Shown piece by piece: positions 24,361 through 34,003 of a DNA stretch of 64,000 bases. Below the pieces are notes generated by a model, which was not told the origin of the DNA, searched no databases, and saw only the letters and a list, made by a program, of their open reading frames with translations. Location: NCBI GenBank assembly GCA_027625915.1, contig JANTQA010000047.1, positions 18,662,001 to 18,726,000 on the forward strand. The letters are read 5' to 3'. A program made the translations under genes and the position numbers. Every line of letters starts with the position of its first letter. Position 1 is the first letter of the stretch. The stretch comes from Anaeramoeba flamelloides (lineage: Eukaryota > Metamonada > Anaeramoebidae).

Positions 24361-24835
24361 AATGATCAAAATAATGCCTGAGCAAAAACTATAATCGGTT
24401 TTTCAAAATATAATCAGTGCTTTTTTTTATTCTTGTTCCAAGAAAACAAATCGATATATGGTAGTATGCCTAAGTTCAATTCGATTTTGAAGGTAAACCC
24501 CTTGATATTTTTAGTAACTTTTTTAATAGGAATGCACTTTGTTTAAAATTTTTCATAATATTCTCTCAGTAAATTGTTTTAAAAGTTTTTCTGTTTTTGT
24601 AATTAGAATTCATTCGAAATTTACTCTTTTTTTTGAGATATCTTTTGCGATTTGATCCTTCATTTTTAGAATTTCTTTTTAAATAATAGAACTTTAAGAA
24701 ACGAATACCATATTTAATTAGGGTTTATTATTGGTTTCTTTGATCGATTGATGTATAGGTCTTCTATATCAAAAAAACACAGTTTTTATTGTGAAACTGG
24801 ATTAAATTTTTTTGCACACTTTATTTTGGAGACAG
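24361..24835 (+). mobile_element. TIR element, family A, copy 1
   Basis: The right end reads GCACACTTTATTTTGGAGAC followed by AGTA. The left end carries GATCAAAATAATGC with TTA before it. Ends and interior (TCTTGTTCCAAG; CCTAAGTTCAATTCG; GGGTTTATTATTGG) match copies at 34751-35385 and, inverted, 47826-48372. CAGTG-like ends and TA flanks fit Tc1/mariner mobilisation. No coding capacity. Confidence 0.65.
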
Positions 24836-24930
24836 TATTGACTTGATATTTATTAATAAACTAAAAAATAAAAAATAAGGAAAATGAAGAGAAAATTTGT
24901 ATCGTTTTATAATTCAAATACCAGTAATTA

Positions 24931-25152
24931 CTGTTAATTGCAAAATAAAAGGATCAAAATTTTCATGTAGCTTTCCATAATAAATCAAATTTCAAGAATT
25001 AAAATAAGTCATCAAAAGCCTCCAATCCTCAAAGAGGTATGCATGATTTAAGTTTCAATTCAGTCTTTCTAAATTTGTAAAGTTGAATGATTTCTAAATC
25101 TAATTTGGAAAGATGAATCAAAAATTTGTGCCTTTTATTTTGCAACAAATAG
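24931..25152. mobile_element. Short TIR element flanked by TA
   Basis: Starts CTGTTAATTGCAAAATAAAA and ends with its near-complement TTTTATTTTGCAACAAATAG; TA lies on both sides. The arms are about 40 bp. Non-coding. Confidence 0.55.
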
Positions 25153-25535
25153 TATTGGAGAAAAAATTATAGCCTCATTTTCCATCTTTTTCCTTTTCAA
25201 ATTGATTTTGCAATTCAAGAGATATTTTTTTGTTACTTTATTTGAAAAAGTAAAATACAAATAAATTTGAAAATTTTTTCCCATTTATAATACAAAAACC
25301 AGTAAAGTTTTAAAAAAATTTTAAATTGGAATTAATTGATCTCTGGGAAGAACAAAAAAATATTTTGTGTTTCAAATATCGACGTTAATAAAAATGATTT
25401 TTTCTTTCGAAAAATAAAAAAAAAAAAATTAAAAATGAAATTTTTCCAAAAAACAATTTATTTTTTTAACTCTCAAAAAGAATTTGTTGAACATTTTTAA
25501 AAAAGAGTAAAAAATTATAAATTTTCTGCAAAGAC

Positions 25536-25883
25536 AGGAGGTTAATTGGGATCTTAATTATGATCTATTTGTAGGCAAAACAAATAATACTTTGGTTAGA
25601 AAAACTCGTTCTCAAAGATTCTTAAAAAAAACCCTCAGAAAACTTCAACCCTCTCACAAAAGGCTCTTCTATTCAAGAGTAAGTTTACTTCTTTTTTTTA
25701 ATGAGTTGTTTGAAAAAGAATAAAGTGGATAAAAAACTTTTAAATTTTTTAAAGGGTAAATTGGATTGGAATTTAGCAAAATTGAACAACTTTGAAAAAA
25801 AAAGAAGAAAAAGGAAAGCTTTAGCACCAACAAACTTAAACATTGTAAACTTGACTCAACGGTTAATTGTGGAAATAAACTAA
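25536..25883 (+). CDS. Possible two-exon basic protein, partial, unrecognised
   Basis: An acceptor-like TTTTCTGCAAAG precedes an open exon 25536-25678 (QEVNWDLNYDLFVGK, then RKTRSQRFLKKTLRKLQ) that ends at a GTAAGT donor. In matching phase, an acceptor GAAAAAG at about 25720 leads to a second open exon ending at 25883 (LDWNLAKLNNFEKKRRKRK, then LTQRLIVEIN). The intron would be only about 42 bp, shorter than others here, and no start exon was found. It is on the same strand as, and about 270 bp upstream of, the intronless enzyme. Confidence 0.3.
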
Positions 25884-26154
25884 AATGGAAAAAAATCACA
25901 AAAAAAGACGACTAAACTTTAAAAAAGTGGAAAAAAGATCAGATTTATTTTCTTTTTCAGAGTAAAAATCGAAATAAAAACTTTTTGAAATAAAAAAAAA
26001 AAAGGGAAAAAAATCAAAAGATACGAATGTCTTTTTGATGAATAGAACCCAACCCCTGAAAATTTTTTAGACAAAAAAAATTACAAAATAAAATTATTTT
26101 TTTCTCCTTCTATATTTTCCAAACACCAAAACAAAAACTTTTTTTATTTTCGAA

Positions 26155-27477
26155 ATGTTCCAATCCTTAAAAACGACAAGAAAACTGAATTTTTCTTCGG
26201 TTGCGAATACTTTAAAAAAAAAACTGATGATCAACTCTAATGTTATCAAAGAGCTGAACAAAACCATCCTGAATGATCGAACGATCAACGAAATGCTTGG
26301 AATTGTTGAAAGCATGGGTGGAGTTGATTACCTTAACCAAAGAGCCCAAGAATCTGAGAACATTGATCAAATCATGAACAGATTAAAAAAGGAAAACAGC
26401 CGATACTTGCCTGATCTTGAATGGCTTGGAGAACAAAAGCAAAAGGGCACCTTCTGTAGCATTGGCGAACATAGAGAGAAGGTTCTTGGAAAGGGATACC
26501 CCGAGTGGAGATTTGACAAGACCAACCCCGTCACGTTAGAAATCTCTGCGCTGAACAAATTCGATTGGTTCATCAAGCAAGCCAAGCAGGCATTAAAGAA
26601 GAGGGAACTGATGCCATCGAGATACATTTTGGTCAGGCCCATGAACGAACAAGAAAGAGTTGGCGAATTGTTGCCACTTGTCGGCGCCATGAAGATGATC
26701 GGTGCATCCTTTGTTGAAACCCTGGATACCAAGGGGACCTTGCCAACTGCACCTGATGGCGGCCCCGCTAATGTGCATCTCGGCGGACCAGCAACCCTCT
26801 CGGGATACTTTGGTGGTGTTGGACAACCAAACAACTTTGCACTTGATTGGGTAAGAGAATTTTTGTACTATTACTCAAACTACTCCGTCAAGGAAGTTCT
26901 CAACATCAACCCAGGAACTGTCTTACTGGGCTACATGCTTCACAAGATCGGAATCGACATCCGTTTCAAAATCTCTGTCTTCATGGGTAACGACAACCCT
27001 GCATCTGTGCTATGGACCCTACTTGGCGCCAAAATGTTCAGCAGATCAGACAACACAACCTCCTTAATCGGGTTCAATCTCAGTAATGCAGTAAATAACG
27101 ACACAATTAAATCCGCTGGCAAAATCCGTGAATCATTAGGATTTAACGATTGCATCAGAATTGAACACCACATCACAGAAACATACGGCGGTATCGTTAG
27201 ACAGCCTTACGACAGAACTTTGGAAATGCCAGATATTGCCAGACATGTTCCTAACGTTTCTGCTAAACACGAAGGCGGTACACCCTCAATTGAAGAAACA
27301 CGAGAGCACCCTTCAAATATCCTCGAATACTTTTTACCAGAACAAGACCGTGAAAAATTAGATCCTCAATTATGCATTAACTATTTGGACAAACATAACG
27401 CTCTCAACAAAACAGCTAATCTCTTGACCAAAAATTACCTTTCATTTATTGCTGCTCCTAAATTACATAAATTTTAA
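26155..27477 (+). CDS. Intronless bacterial-like enzyme, unrecognised family, possible organelle presequence
   Basis: A 440-residue frame starting MFQSLKTTRKLNFSSVAN. The first about 25 residues are rich in Lys, Ser, Thr and Arg with no acidic residue, resembling a mitochondrial or hydrogenosomal targeting peptide. The rest is dense, soluble and highly structured. Conserved-looking Gly-rich and His motifs include APDGGPANVHLGGPATLSGY, LNINPGTVLLGYMLHKIG, FMGNDNPASVLWTLLGAK, IGFNLSNAVNN and IRIEHHITETYGG, which suggest a barrel-like metabolic enzyme. G+C content and codon choice (GGC, CTC, ACC) stand well above the flanks, and no intron interrupts it. These features fit a gene acquired from a bacterium, but I cannot name the reaction. 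The start choice is the only in-frame ATG before the conserved region that includes the presequence. Confidence 0.85.
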   Translation: MFQSLKTTRKLNFSSVANTLKKKLMINSNVIKELNKTILNDRTINEMLGIVESMGGVDYLNQRAQESENIDQIMNRLKKENSRYLPDLEWLGEQKQKGTFCSIGEHREKVLGKGYPEWRFDKTNPVTLEISALNKFDWFIKQAKQALKKRELMPSRYILVRPMNEQERVGELLPLVGAMKMIGASFVETLDTKGTLPTAPDGGPANVHLGGPATLSGYFGGVGQPNNFALDWVREFLYYYSNYSVKEVLNINPGTVLLGYMLHKIGIDIRFKISVFMGNDNPASVLWTLLGAKMFSRSDNTTSLIGFNLSNAVNNDTIKSAGKIRESLGFNDCIRIEHHITETYGGIVRQPYDRTLEMPDIARHVPNVSAKHEGGTPSIEETREHPSNILEYFLPEQDREKLDPQLCINYLDKHNALNKTANLLTKNYLSFIAAPKLHKF

Positions 27478-27971
27478 GAAGACAAGTTATTAGCTTGTAA
27501 ATTCAAAGCGAGAGTTTTATTTTTTTTTTTGCTTCAAAAAAAAATCAAAAAATCAAAAAATTAAAAAAGGGAAAAATTTTTGCACTATTTTTTTATTTTT
27601 CGAAATAATTACTTTTAACTATTTAAACTTTAAACAGAGGTTTTTTTTTTATTTTATTTTAATTGTAAGAGTAAATATTATTCGCAGAGGCGCTTTCTTC
27701 AAAGACTGACAAAACATAATCATTTTTACAATAAAACCTTTCAAAGACGTTTTTTTCGACTTATTTTTTTAATTTTTTTCTTCTTTTCTTTTTTTTTTTT
27801 TTTTTTTTTTAAGGTGAATTAATTGAAGAAAGACAAAATTGCCTTTGCGTAATCAGTCACTCATCGTCTACCATTAAAAATTTTCTCTCTCAAATTTTAA
27901 TGTTAGTGTATATTGTCTAAATTATTGAATATGAGAATAAGAAAGTATAATATGGAGATTTCATTTTTTAA

Positions 27972-29163
27972 GGGGGTAAGTACATTTTTCTTTTTTAAAG
28001 TGCCGCCATTTATGTGAAACTGAATTATTCAAATCATTTCTATAGCCAAATACATTGATATTTTAATAAATACTAGAGTGGAATATATAATAGTAGAAGA
28101 TATTTTCATATCAACAAAAAAAAGGAAATCAAAAAAATGAAAAAATTGATTTAAAAAAAAAAATAAAATAAAAATCATTTATTACTTGATCTTATCTATA
28201 AAATTTTACACAATTACTTCTTCTTTATTTGGTTTTATTTTTAATTCAATATGAAAATAATTTTGTATAATTTTTGAAAAACAAATTACTGTTTATTTCT
28301 AAAGAATTTCCAAAATCAATTTAAAAATCCTATTTTTATTTAATTCATCTAAACCTGGTTTTAGTTCAGAAAATCAGATATTTTTTTCATTCTTCTTGAT
28401 AATAAGGGTTTATTAGATATATTTGTTTATTTTTATAATTATTTATTTTTCATTAAATTGAGAACGAAAAAAAATACTGAATCTGATTGGAATTTTTTCT
28501 GATTTTTTCTTTATTTTGATTTGAATCTTTTGTAACTGTTTTTTGATTCCAAGAAATCAACCCCTCTATTTTAATTTTTGAAATAGTATTCTTTGTTTTG
28601 GCTTTTTTTGATAAAAATATTTTAAAAAAGAATTTTTAAAGCAAATTTATCACAAAATTTTTTTTAAAATAATAATAAATAGTAATGTGGCAAGAAATTC
28701 AAGGAAAAAAATAGTTTTTATTCATACTCATTAAGAAGATAAAGGAAACTGATCTTCGATAATAGGCTTTTATAGATTTTTTTTTCTTTCCTTGATTACA
28801 ACAAATTTATTTGGAATGGTGATCTTTCGTGTTTGGTCTTCCAAAAGAAAATATTTGTTTCAAATGAACGCCTTTTAGGGTCTATTTTCTTGATTTACTG
28901 TTTGATTAAATGCAATCGTAGCTATAAACACATCTCTGGATCCAAAAATAAATTTAATAATACTTAAAATTTAATTAAAAAAAAAGTTCAAAAAATTGAA
29001 AAATGAATGATTCAACTCTGAATTACTTTGACCTTTTTCACGAATAGACTAGTGAATGGTTTTTCGGTTCCAAAGTTTCAAAATCTACTTGAACTCAAAA
29101 AATATTTTTAAGTAAGGTTCACACAATTAAAATTTTTCAAAATGGTAAAATGTACTTACTTCC
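27972..29163. mobile_element. 1.2-kb TIR element, family E, copy 1, TTAA flanks
   Basis: The left end is TTAA-GGGGGTAAGTACATTTTTC. The right end, inverted, reads TTAA-GGAAGTAAGTACATTTTA. The interior is A+T-rich without a long frame. Colinear copies lie at 50482-51697 and 62860-63905 (shared segments include CAAATTTAT, AATAATAAATAGTAATGTGG and GATTCAACTCTGA). TTAA flanks suggest piggyBac-type integration, though no transposase of that kind is in the window. Confidence 0.7.
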
Positions 29164-29464
29164 TTAAATGAGTTGGCCAATGAAATCTTAACTAATGATA
29201 TTAGAAAAAAAAATGATTATTTTAAGAGTAAATCGGAAGGGTTTTAGCAAAGATTTTTTTCGTGTTTAGAGTCATTTTGTCTATTAGGAAATGGATCGCC
29301 ATTCTATGTCTTGAGTTAAAATAAAAAAGAAATAGAAAATGATTTTTTATTACATAATTATCTTCTGTAGATATAAAAACCTTAAATAGTAATTAAATTT
29401 TATTATAAAAAATAAAATTAATAAGAGAAGAATAAAATTATATTATCAAATAATTTGGTTTTGG

Positions 29465-29874
29465 GACACATAAGCAAAAATTGATATCTTAATATTTTAA
29501 GTTTTTTTACTAAATTTGTCATTTTTACGAAAACTATAAATATTTTCCTTTGTGTCGGCGGAGGATCTTTATCATTAACAAATATGGACTTTTTAAGAGC
29601 AAAAAAAAAAAACGAAATTATGATAGAAGAAAAATGTTTTGGGATTGAAACAGAAAAAAAGAATCGAAAATAATGTTCAGAAATCAAAAAAAAAAAAAAA
29701 GATCACCATACATTCTTCTTCTTTCATTAAATTTTTTTTTTTGATATTAGAACCCCCAGGTCCATTGAAACAAACACCCCCCGTCGGATAACATCGGAAA
29801 AGTTTTATAGTTTTTGTAAAAATGACAAATTTAGTAAAAAAACTTAAAATATTAAGATATCAATATTTGCACAT
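29465..29874. mobile_element. TIR element, family D, copy 2
   Basis: Arms contain GATATCTTAATATTTTAAG and ACTAAATTTGTCATTTTTAC with the complement at about 29800-29874. Compared with copy 1 the arms are well conserved, but the centre (with CGGCGGAGGATC on one side and CCCCGTCGGATAAC on the other) is different. The right end abuts the CACTA-like element. Confidence 0.7.
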
Positions 29875-30573
29875 CACTACAAGGAAAATTTTTTCAAAAA
29901 AAAATCTCTAAATTTTGTATTTTTGAAATACACTCATATAATAAACATTATTATACATAACAATTTTCAATGAGATTTACAACTTTAATAGATATTAATA
30001 GGAATTGAAAAAAAAATGAAATTTTTCAGTAATATTTTTTTCATTTTTAATTGTAAAATTTTTGAATTTTTTAATTTACTTAGTAGAGAGATAATTTCCA
30101 AGTATTTTTTTAATAGTCTAAAAGGAAACATATTTTTCAATTTGAAAATAGTACAAAATATTTCAATCAAAAGATATTGCTCAATTAAATTGAAAATCTG
30201 ATTTTTTATCTGTTTTTGGAATATTTTTTATCATTTTATTTTTTTCCATGTTTGAGTTTTTATATACATTCCCGGTTGTTTTCTGCAAATTGCTTCAACA
30301 TATATTCTTTTTTTCAATCTTATGGTTCAATCAAAAATTTATTCATTTCAACTTTTTCCAATATAAAAATACCCTGAAAATAGGTGTTTTTTTCAAAATT
30401 CGGTATTTTTGAAGAGGGGTATTCAGATTTTCAAGAGTTTAATAGCTATCCATTTTTTATTACATAAAATTATGATAACTTTGAAAAAATAATTTATAAA
30501 AGAAGTATAACTTAAATCCAATGTATAGTTTTGGCTAACTTTAATTTTTGGTGTTTAAATTTTCCTTGTAGTG
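29875..30573. mobile_element. CACTA-like TIR element, about 700 bp
   Basis: Begins CACTACAAGGAAAATTT and ends AAATTTTCCTTGTAGTG, a 17-bp perfect terminal inverted repeat. It closely resembles the CACTACAAGAAAA ends of En/Spm (CACTA) transposons. A three-base direct duplication is not evident, because the flanks (CAT and ATG) are themselves inverted. No coding capacity, so it would be non-autonomous. Confidence 0.55.
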
Positions 30574-32390
30574 ATGTGAAATATATAAATATTTTTTTTA
30601 AAAAAATCAAACTTTCATCAGGATCATATATTTCCAAAATTCGAAAAATCAGATTTTTAGACAATTCAAAAGTAATAATTGAAATACATCACTCAGTTTT
30701 GTGATTACTTTTCTTTTTAAGCCCAATTTTCTATTTTTTATAATTCAATAATTATATATATTTACATCCAAGGCTTCAGAGTGAATTTTAAAATTGAGAA
30801 ATTATGCATTATACCTAAGAAAGTTATCTTATTTAACGAATGAAATTTAAACACAATTTTGTTAATTGTGTAAAATAATAACAATTTATAAACCATTGGA
30901 TATTTGGATAATTTTACCTAGAACTAAAAAGCTTTGGAAATAATTTAAACTATTCATTTCTGAATTAAAAGAAATATTTTTCAAATAATTTTGAAAATAA
31001 AATTATCATAATTATTTTAAGAAATATTTATCCATATCTTTATTAGTCCTAGAGAAAAATAAAAATATTTTTGAATCTTTTAAAAAAAATCGAAATATAA
31101 CATCCGGGTTTGGGAATTGTCTATGTTTTCTAGGATTCGACAGTGTTGAGTAAATACTTGGATTATAATCACCTTAAAATTCTAAACGGGCTAACTGTTT
31201 TTTTTTAATTTAAAAATAATTAATTAAAAGCAATGTTTTTACATAAACATTACAAATCAAAAAAAAAAAAAAAAACACCAAAACAAACAGCATAAAAGAG
31301 GAATTAAAAACCTAACGCTTAAAGATGAATAAATAAAATATTTATATATTTTTTTGATTGGTGTAAGAGAAAATTAATGTATTTTTTTTATTTTATGATA
31401 GAAATTGGATTTTCTTTTTTACTAGACAATTTTATAAGAGACAATCAATCTAATCAGGTTCTGATATTTTATAGTTGTACTCGATCGTCTGCCTTCTTTT
31501 GAAATTATAAAATTTTCTTGGGTATTAGTACATATTGATTTTTTTTTTCAAATCAAATTACTTATTTTCAAATTTGACATTTAAAAAATCTATAGTAACA
31601 ATAAAATTTGATATTGAAAAAAAATCACCAAATTTTTGCATGAGAAGTTCTAATGAAAAGGTACCAAAATTTTTTTTCACATTTTTTTTTTTTTGAAAGA
31701 TAAGTTTTGTTCGAGTATTTCTTTTACGATCCTCAACTCAAATCCGAAGTTTATTATTGTTATTATTTCTACACAATTATAGTTTAATTATACTAAAAAA
31801 AGGTGAATTTTTCCTTTTTGGCAGGCCATTTTGAGTTAAAGGGGGGGTTAAATATTTATTTAAATTATATATATTTTTAAATACCCCTTTTTATCTTAAA
31901 CTACTAAATTGGGTTAAATATTCTTATAATAAGGGTTTCTAGATACTCTTTAAATGTGAAGACACAGCTAAAGTCGATTCAAAATTCTCTCTCTAACATA
32001 ATAAGTGTTTCTTAACATTTGGTCATTCCAGTAAACCTTCTCTCTAAAATTTTGTAAACAAATAATTTGAATTATTTTTTGATTTTACTAAATCAATTTT
32101 TGGTTTGGTTATGTGAATAAATTATTCTTAACATTTTAATTTGTTAATAGTTTAAATTTGGCATTTCTGAGAGGATTAATTCTATTCTGTTATTTGAAGT
32201 AAAAACTGGAAAAATTTGCACTTCATTTTCAATTTCCTCTTTCAAGCAAAACCACAAACTCCAACCTATTTCTTTGAGAACTCAATTTATAAAAGAAAAA
32301 TATAGTAAAAGAAGTTAACAATATACTCACATTTATAATTCAAATATCATTAAGATTTATTTTTTCAAAAATTGAATTTTGTTGTATTAA
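30574..32390. other. Intergenic, no gene seen
   Basis: A+T-rich sequence with homopolymers, including a G-run near 31841-31847 beside GGCAGGCC. No frame or repeat was assigned. Confidence 0.35.
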
Positions 32391-32650
32391 GGAATGGACA
32401 TTCATTCTGAATTATTCGTTTACAACACTAATATTTGCATTTCGTTTTGGTTCAATATTTTTTGATCTTTTATCCAAAGATTAAAATTTGATTTTTTACA
32501 AAATATGGAATTTTGAGAGTTTTTATTTTTTTATTCTTTTTCTCAATATCCGATTAGTATTGAGATGGAACAAAGAGTATTTTTTTTGGATGGGGGTATT
32601 CAATTTTACAAAGTTATTCGTACTTTTGTACAAATGAATGTCCTAAATGT
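32391..32650. mobile_element. TIR element, family L, short copy
   Basis: The left part (GGACATTCATTCTG, GAATTATTCG, TTTATCCAAAGATTAAAAT) matches the ends of the 39715-40715 element. The right end carries the complement (CGTACTTTTGTACAAATGAA then TGTCC). It is a short, internally deleted relative. Confidence 0.45.
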
Positions 32651-32740
32651 AAAAAAAATAGAATTTATTTCTTCTGTGTCTTTCTAAGAACTGGTTAGTG
32701 AGGTTTTAGCATTGGATAAAAAATAAAAAATCCATTTAGA

Positions 32741-33232
32741 GCAGTAAAAAAAATACCGGACATGAAAAAAATCCCGGACAAGATTTTTAATTGTGAATAT
32801 TAGTAAAATTTATTGTGTAATTTCTTTTATTTACAATCAAATTCCTTTTTTTAAGAATCGAACTTTTTCAATTATAACTCCCCCCACTTATTAGAATGAT
32901 GATTGATGAAATCACACTTGTTCAAAAACACCATTCAATCAATCGAAAAAACAATAAGAAAAATTATCTTTTTCCAAACTCTAGTAAACCTCAATAAAAC
33001 TCGATTGTTTTTCAAAAAAAGTTGATCAACATATGGCTATCAAACAATTACTTGAGTATTCTAGAGACACCTAACTTTGATGAACTTTTGGTAGGTTTAT
33101 TACTAATCTCCGAAAAAAAATTGGTTATTTATAATAAGGATTTGATTGAAATTAAACAAAAATTTTACTAATACTCACAATTAAAAATCTTGTCCGGGAT
33201 TTTTTTCATGTCCGGTATTTTTTTCCCTACTA
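32741..33232. mobile_element. TIR element with paired CCGGACA motifs
   Basis: Arms of about 70 bp: AAATACCGGACATG, then AATCCCGGACAAG, then TTTTTAATTGTGA, with the complement at 33165-33232. The CCGGACA core occurs twice per arm, about 19 bp apart, and would suit transposase binding. A solitary similar end lies at 41213-41233. The interior holds no frame. Confidence 0.65.
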
Positions 33233-34003
33233 TAACTCGTTATTTTGAAAAAAAATTTAATTTTTAGATTAACGATCGTAAGATTTTTAACCAAAAAGAA
33301 ACGACAATGTTTATGATTTATCAGAAGTGACTTCGAACACTCCTCATTTAAAATTATGAATAGGGGTTTACATCAATTTTTCATTCGTTTAATTTCCATT
33401 TTGAAATTGGATGTAAATATAGTAGACTATAATACACCCCTTCGTTCCTTGAAAGCTTCGTATGTTTAGCTAACGAAATGGTTTTAAGAATTTAATTTTG
33501 AATACAGTGAGACACTCACTATTAGCAAAATTTACTAACAAACTTGCTTAGTGAAAGGATGAAATAATAAATTTTTTCACTTTCATTATTTTTTAACAGA
33601 ACACTAAGAATTTTTGAACACTTTTAATAAAAGAAACCTACCACATAAAAACTAAAATCCAAAAGTAGAAATTTTTTTAAAGAATTAAACTTTTTATAAA
33701 ACTGACAAAATCAATTCTACCCACTATTTGATTCTTAATTTGAGATTTTTACAATCTTCAAAATAGTTTGGAAAATTAAAAAAATATTCATGTTTTGATT
33801 TCCCAAAAGAGTAAAATCACAAAAAGGCATGGAAATTACCTTTATTCTTAAAACGAATACCAAATTGAAGTGCATCAAAAAAATAGACAATTATTTTATT
33901 TTTAATTTTAAGCTCAAATTGGGCAATTTTTTTACAAAAAACTTTTTTTTTTAATACTTTCATCACCACACCAAAGAAACTCAAAAAGTAAAATATCAGA
34001 GGA

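Larger units (their letters stand above)
23990..25310. repeat. Cluster of nested and adjacent TIR-element pieces
   Basis: Several copies of one terminal sequence, TTTGAATAATAAATGGGAAA, occur in both orientations (about 24000-24050, 24122-24160, 24207-24240, 24893-24926 and 25270-25305). The family A element 24361-24835 lies inside, and another TIR element occupies 24931-25152. Repeated insertion into the same neighbourhood is the simplest reading. The exact boundaries of the outer elements are not resolved. Confidence 0.5.

Noticed and set aside
26367-26834. Minus-strand frame inside the enzyme gene
   Set aside because: A shadow caused by high G+C codons of the true plus-strand gene.
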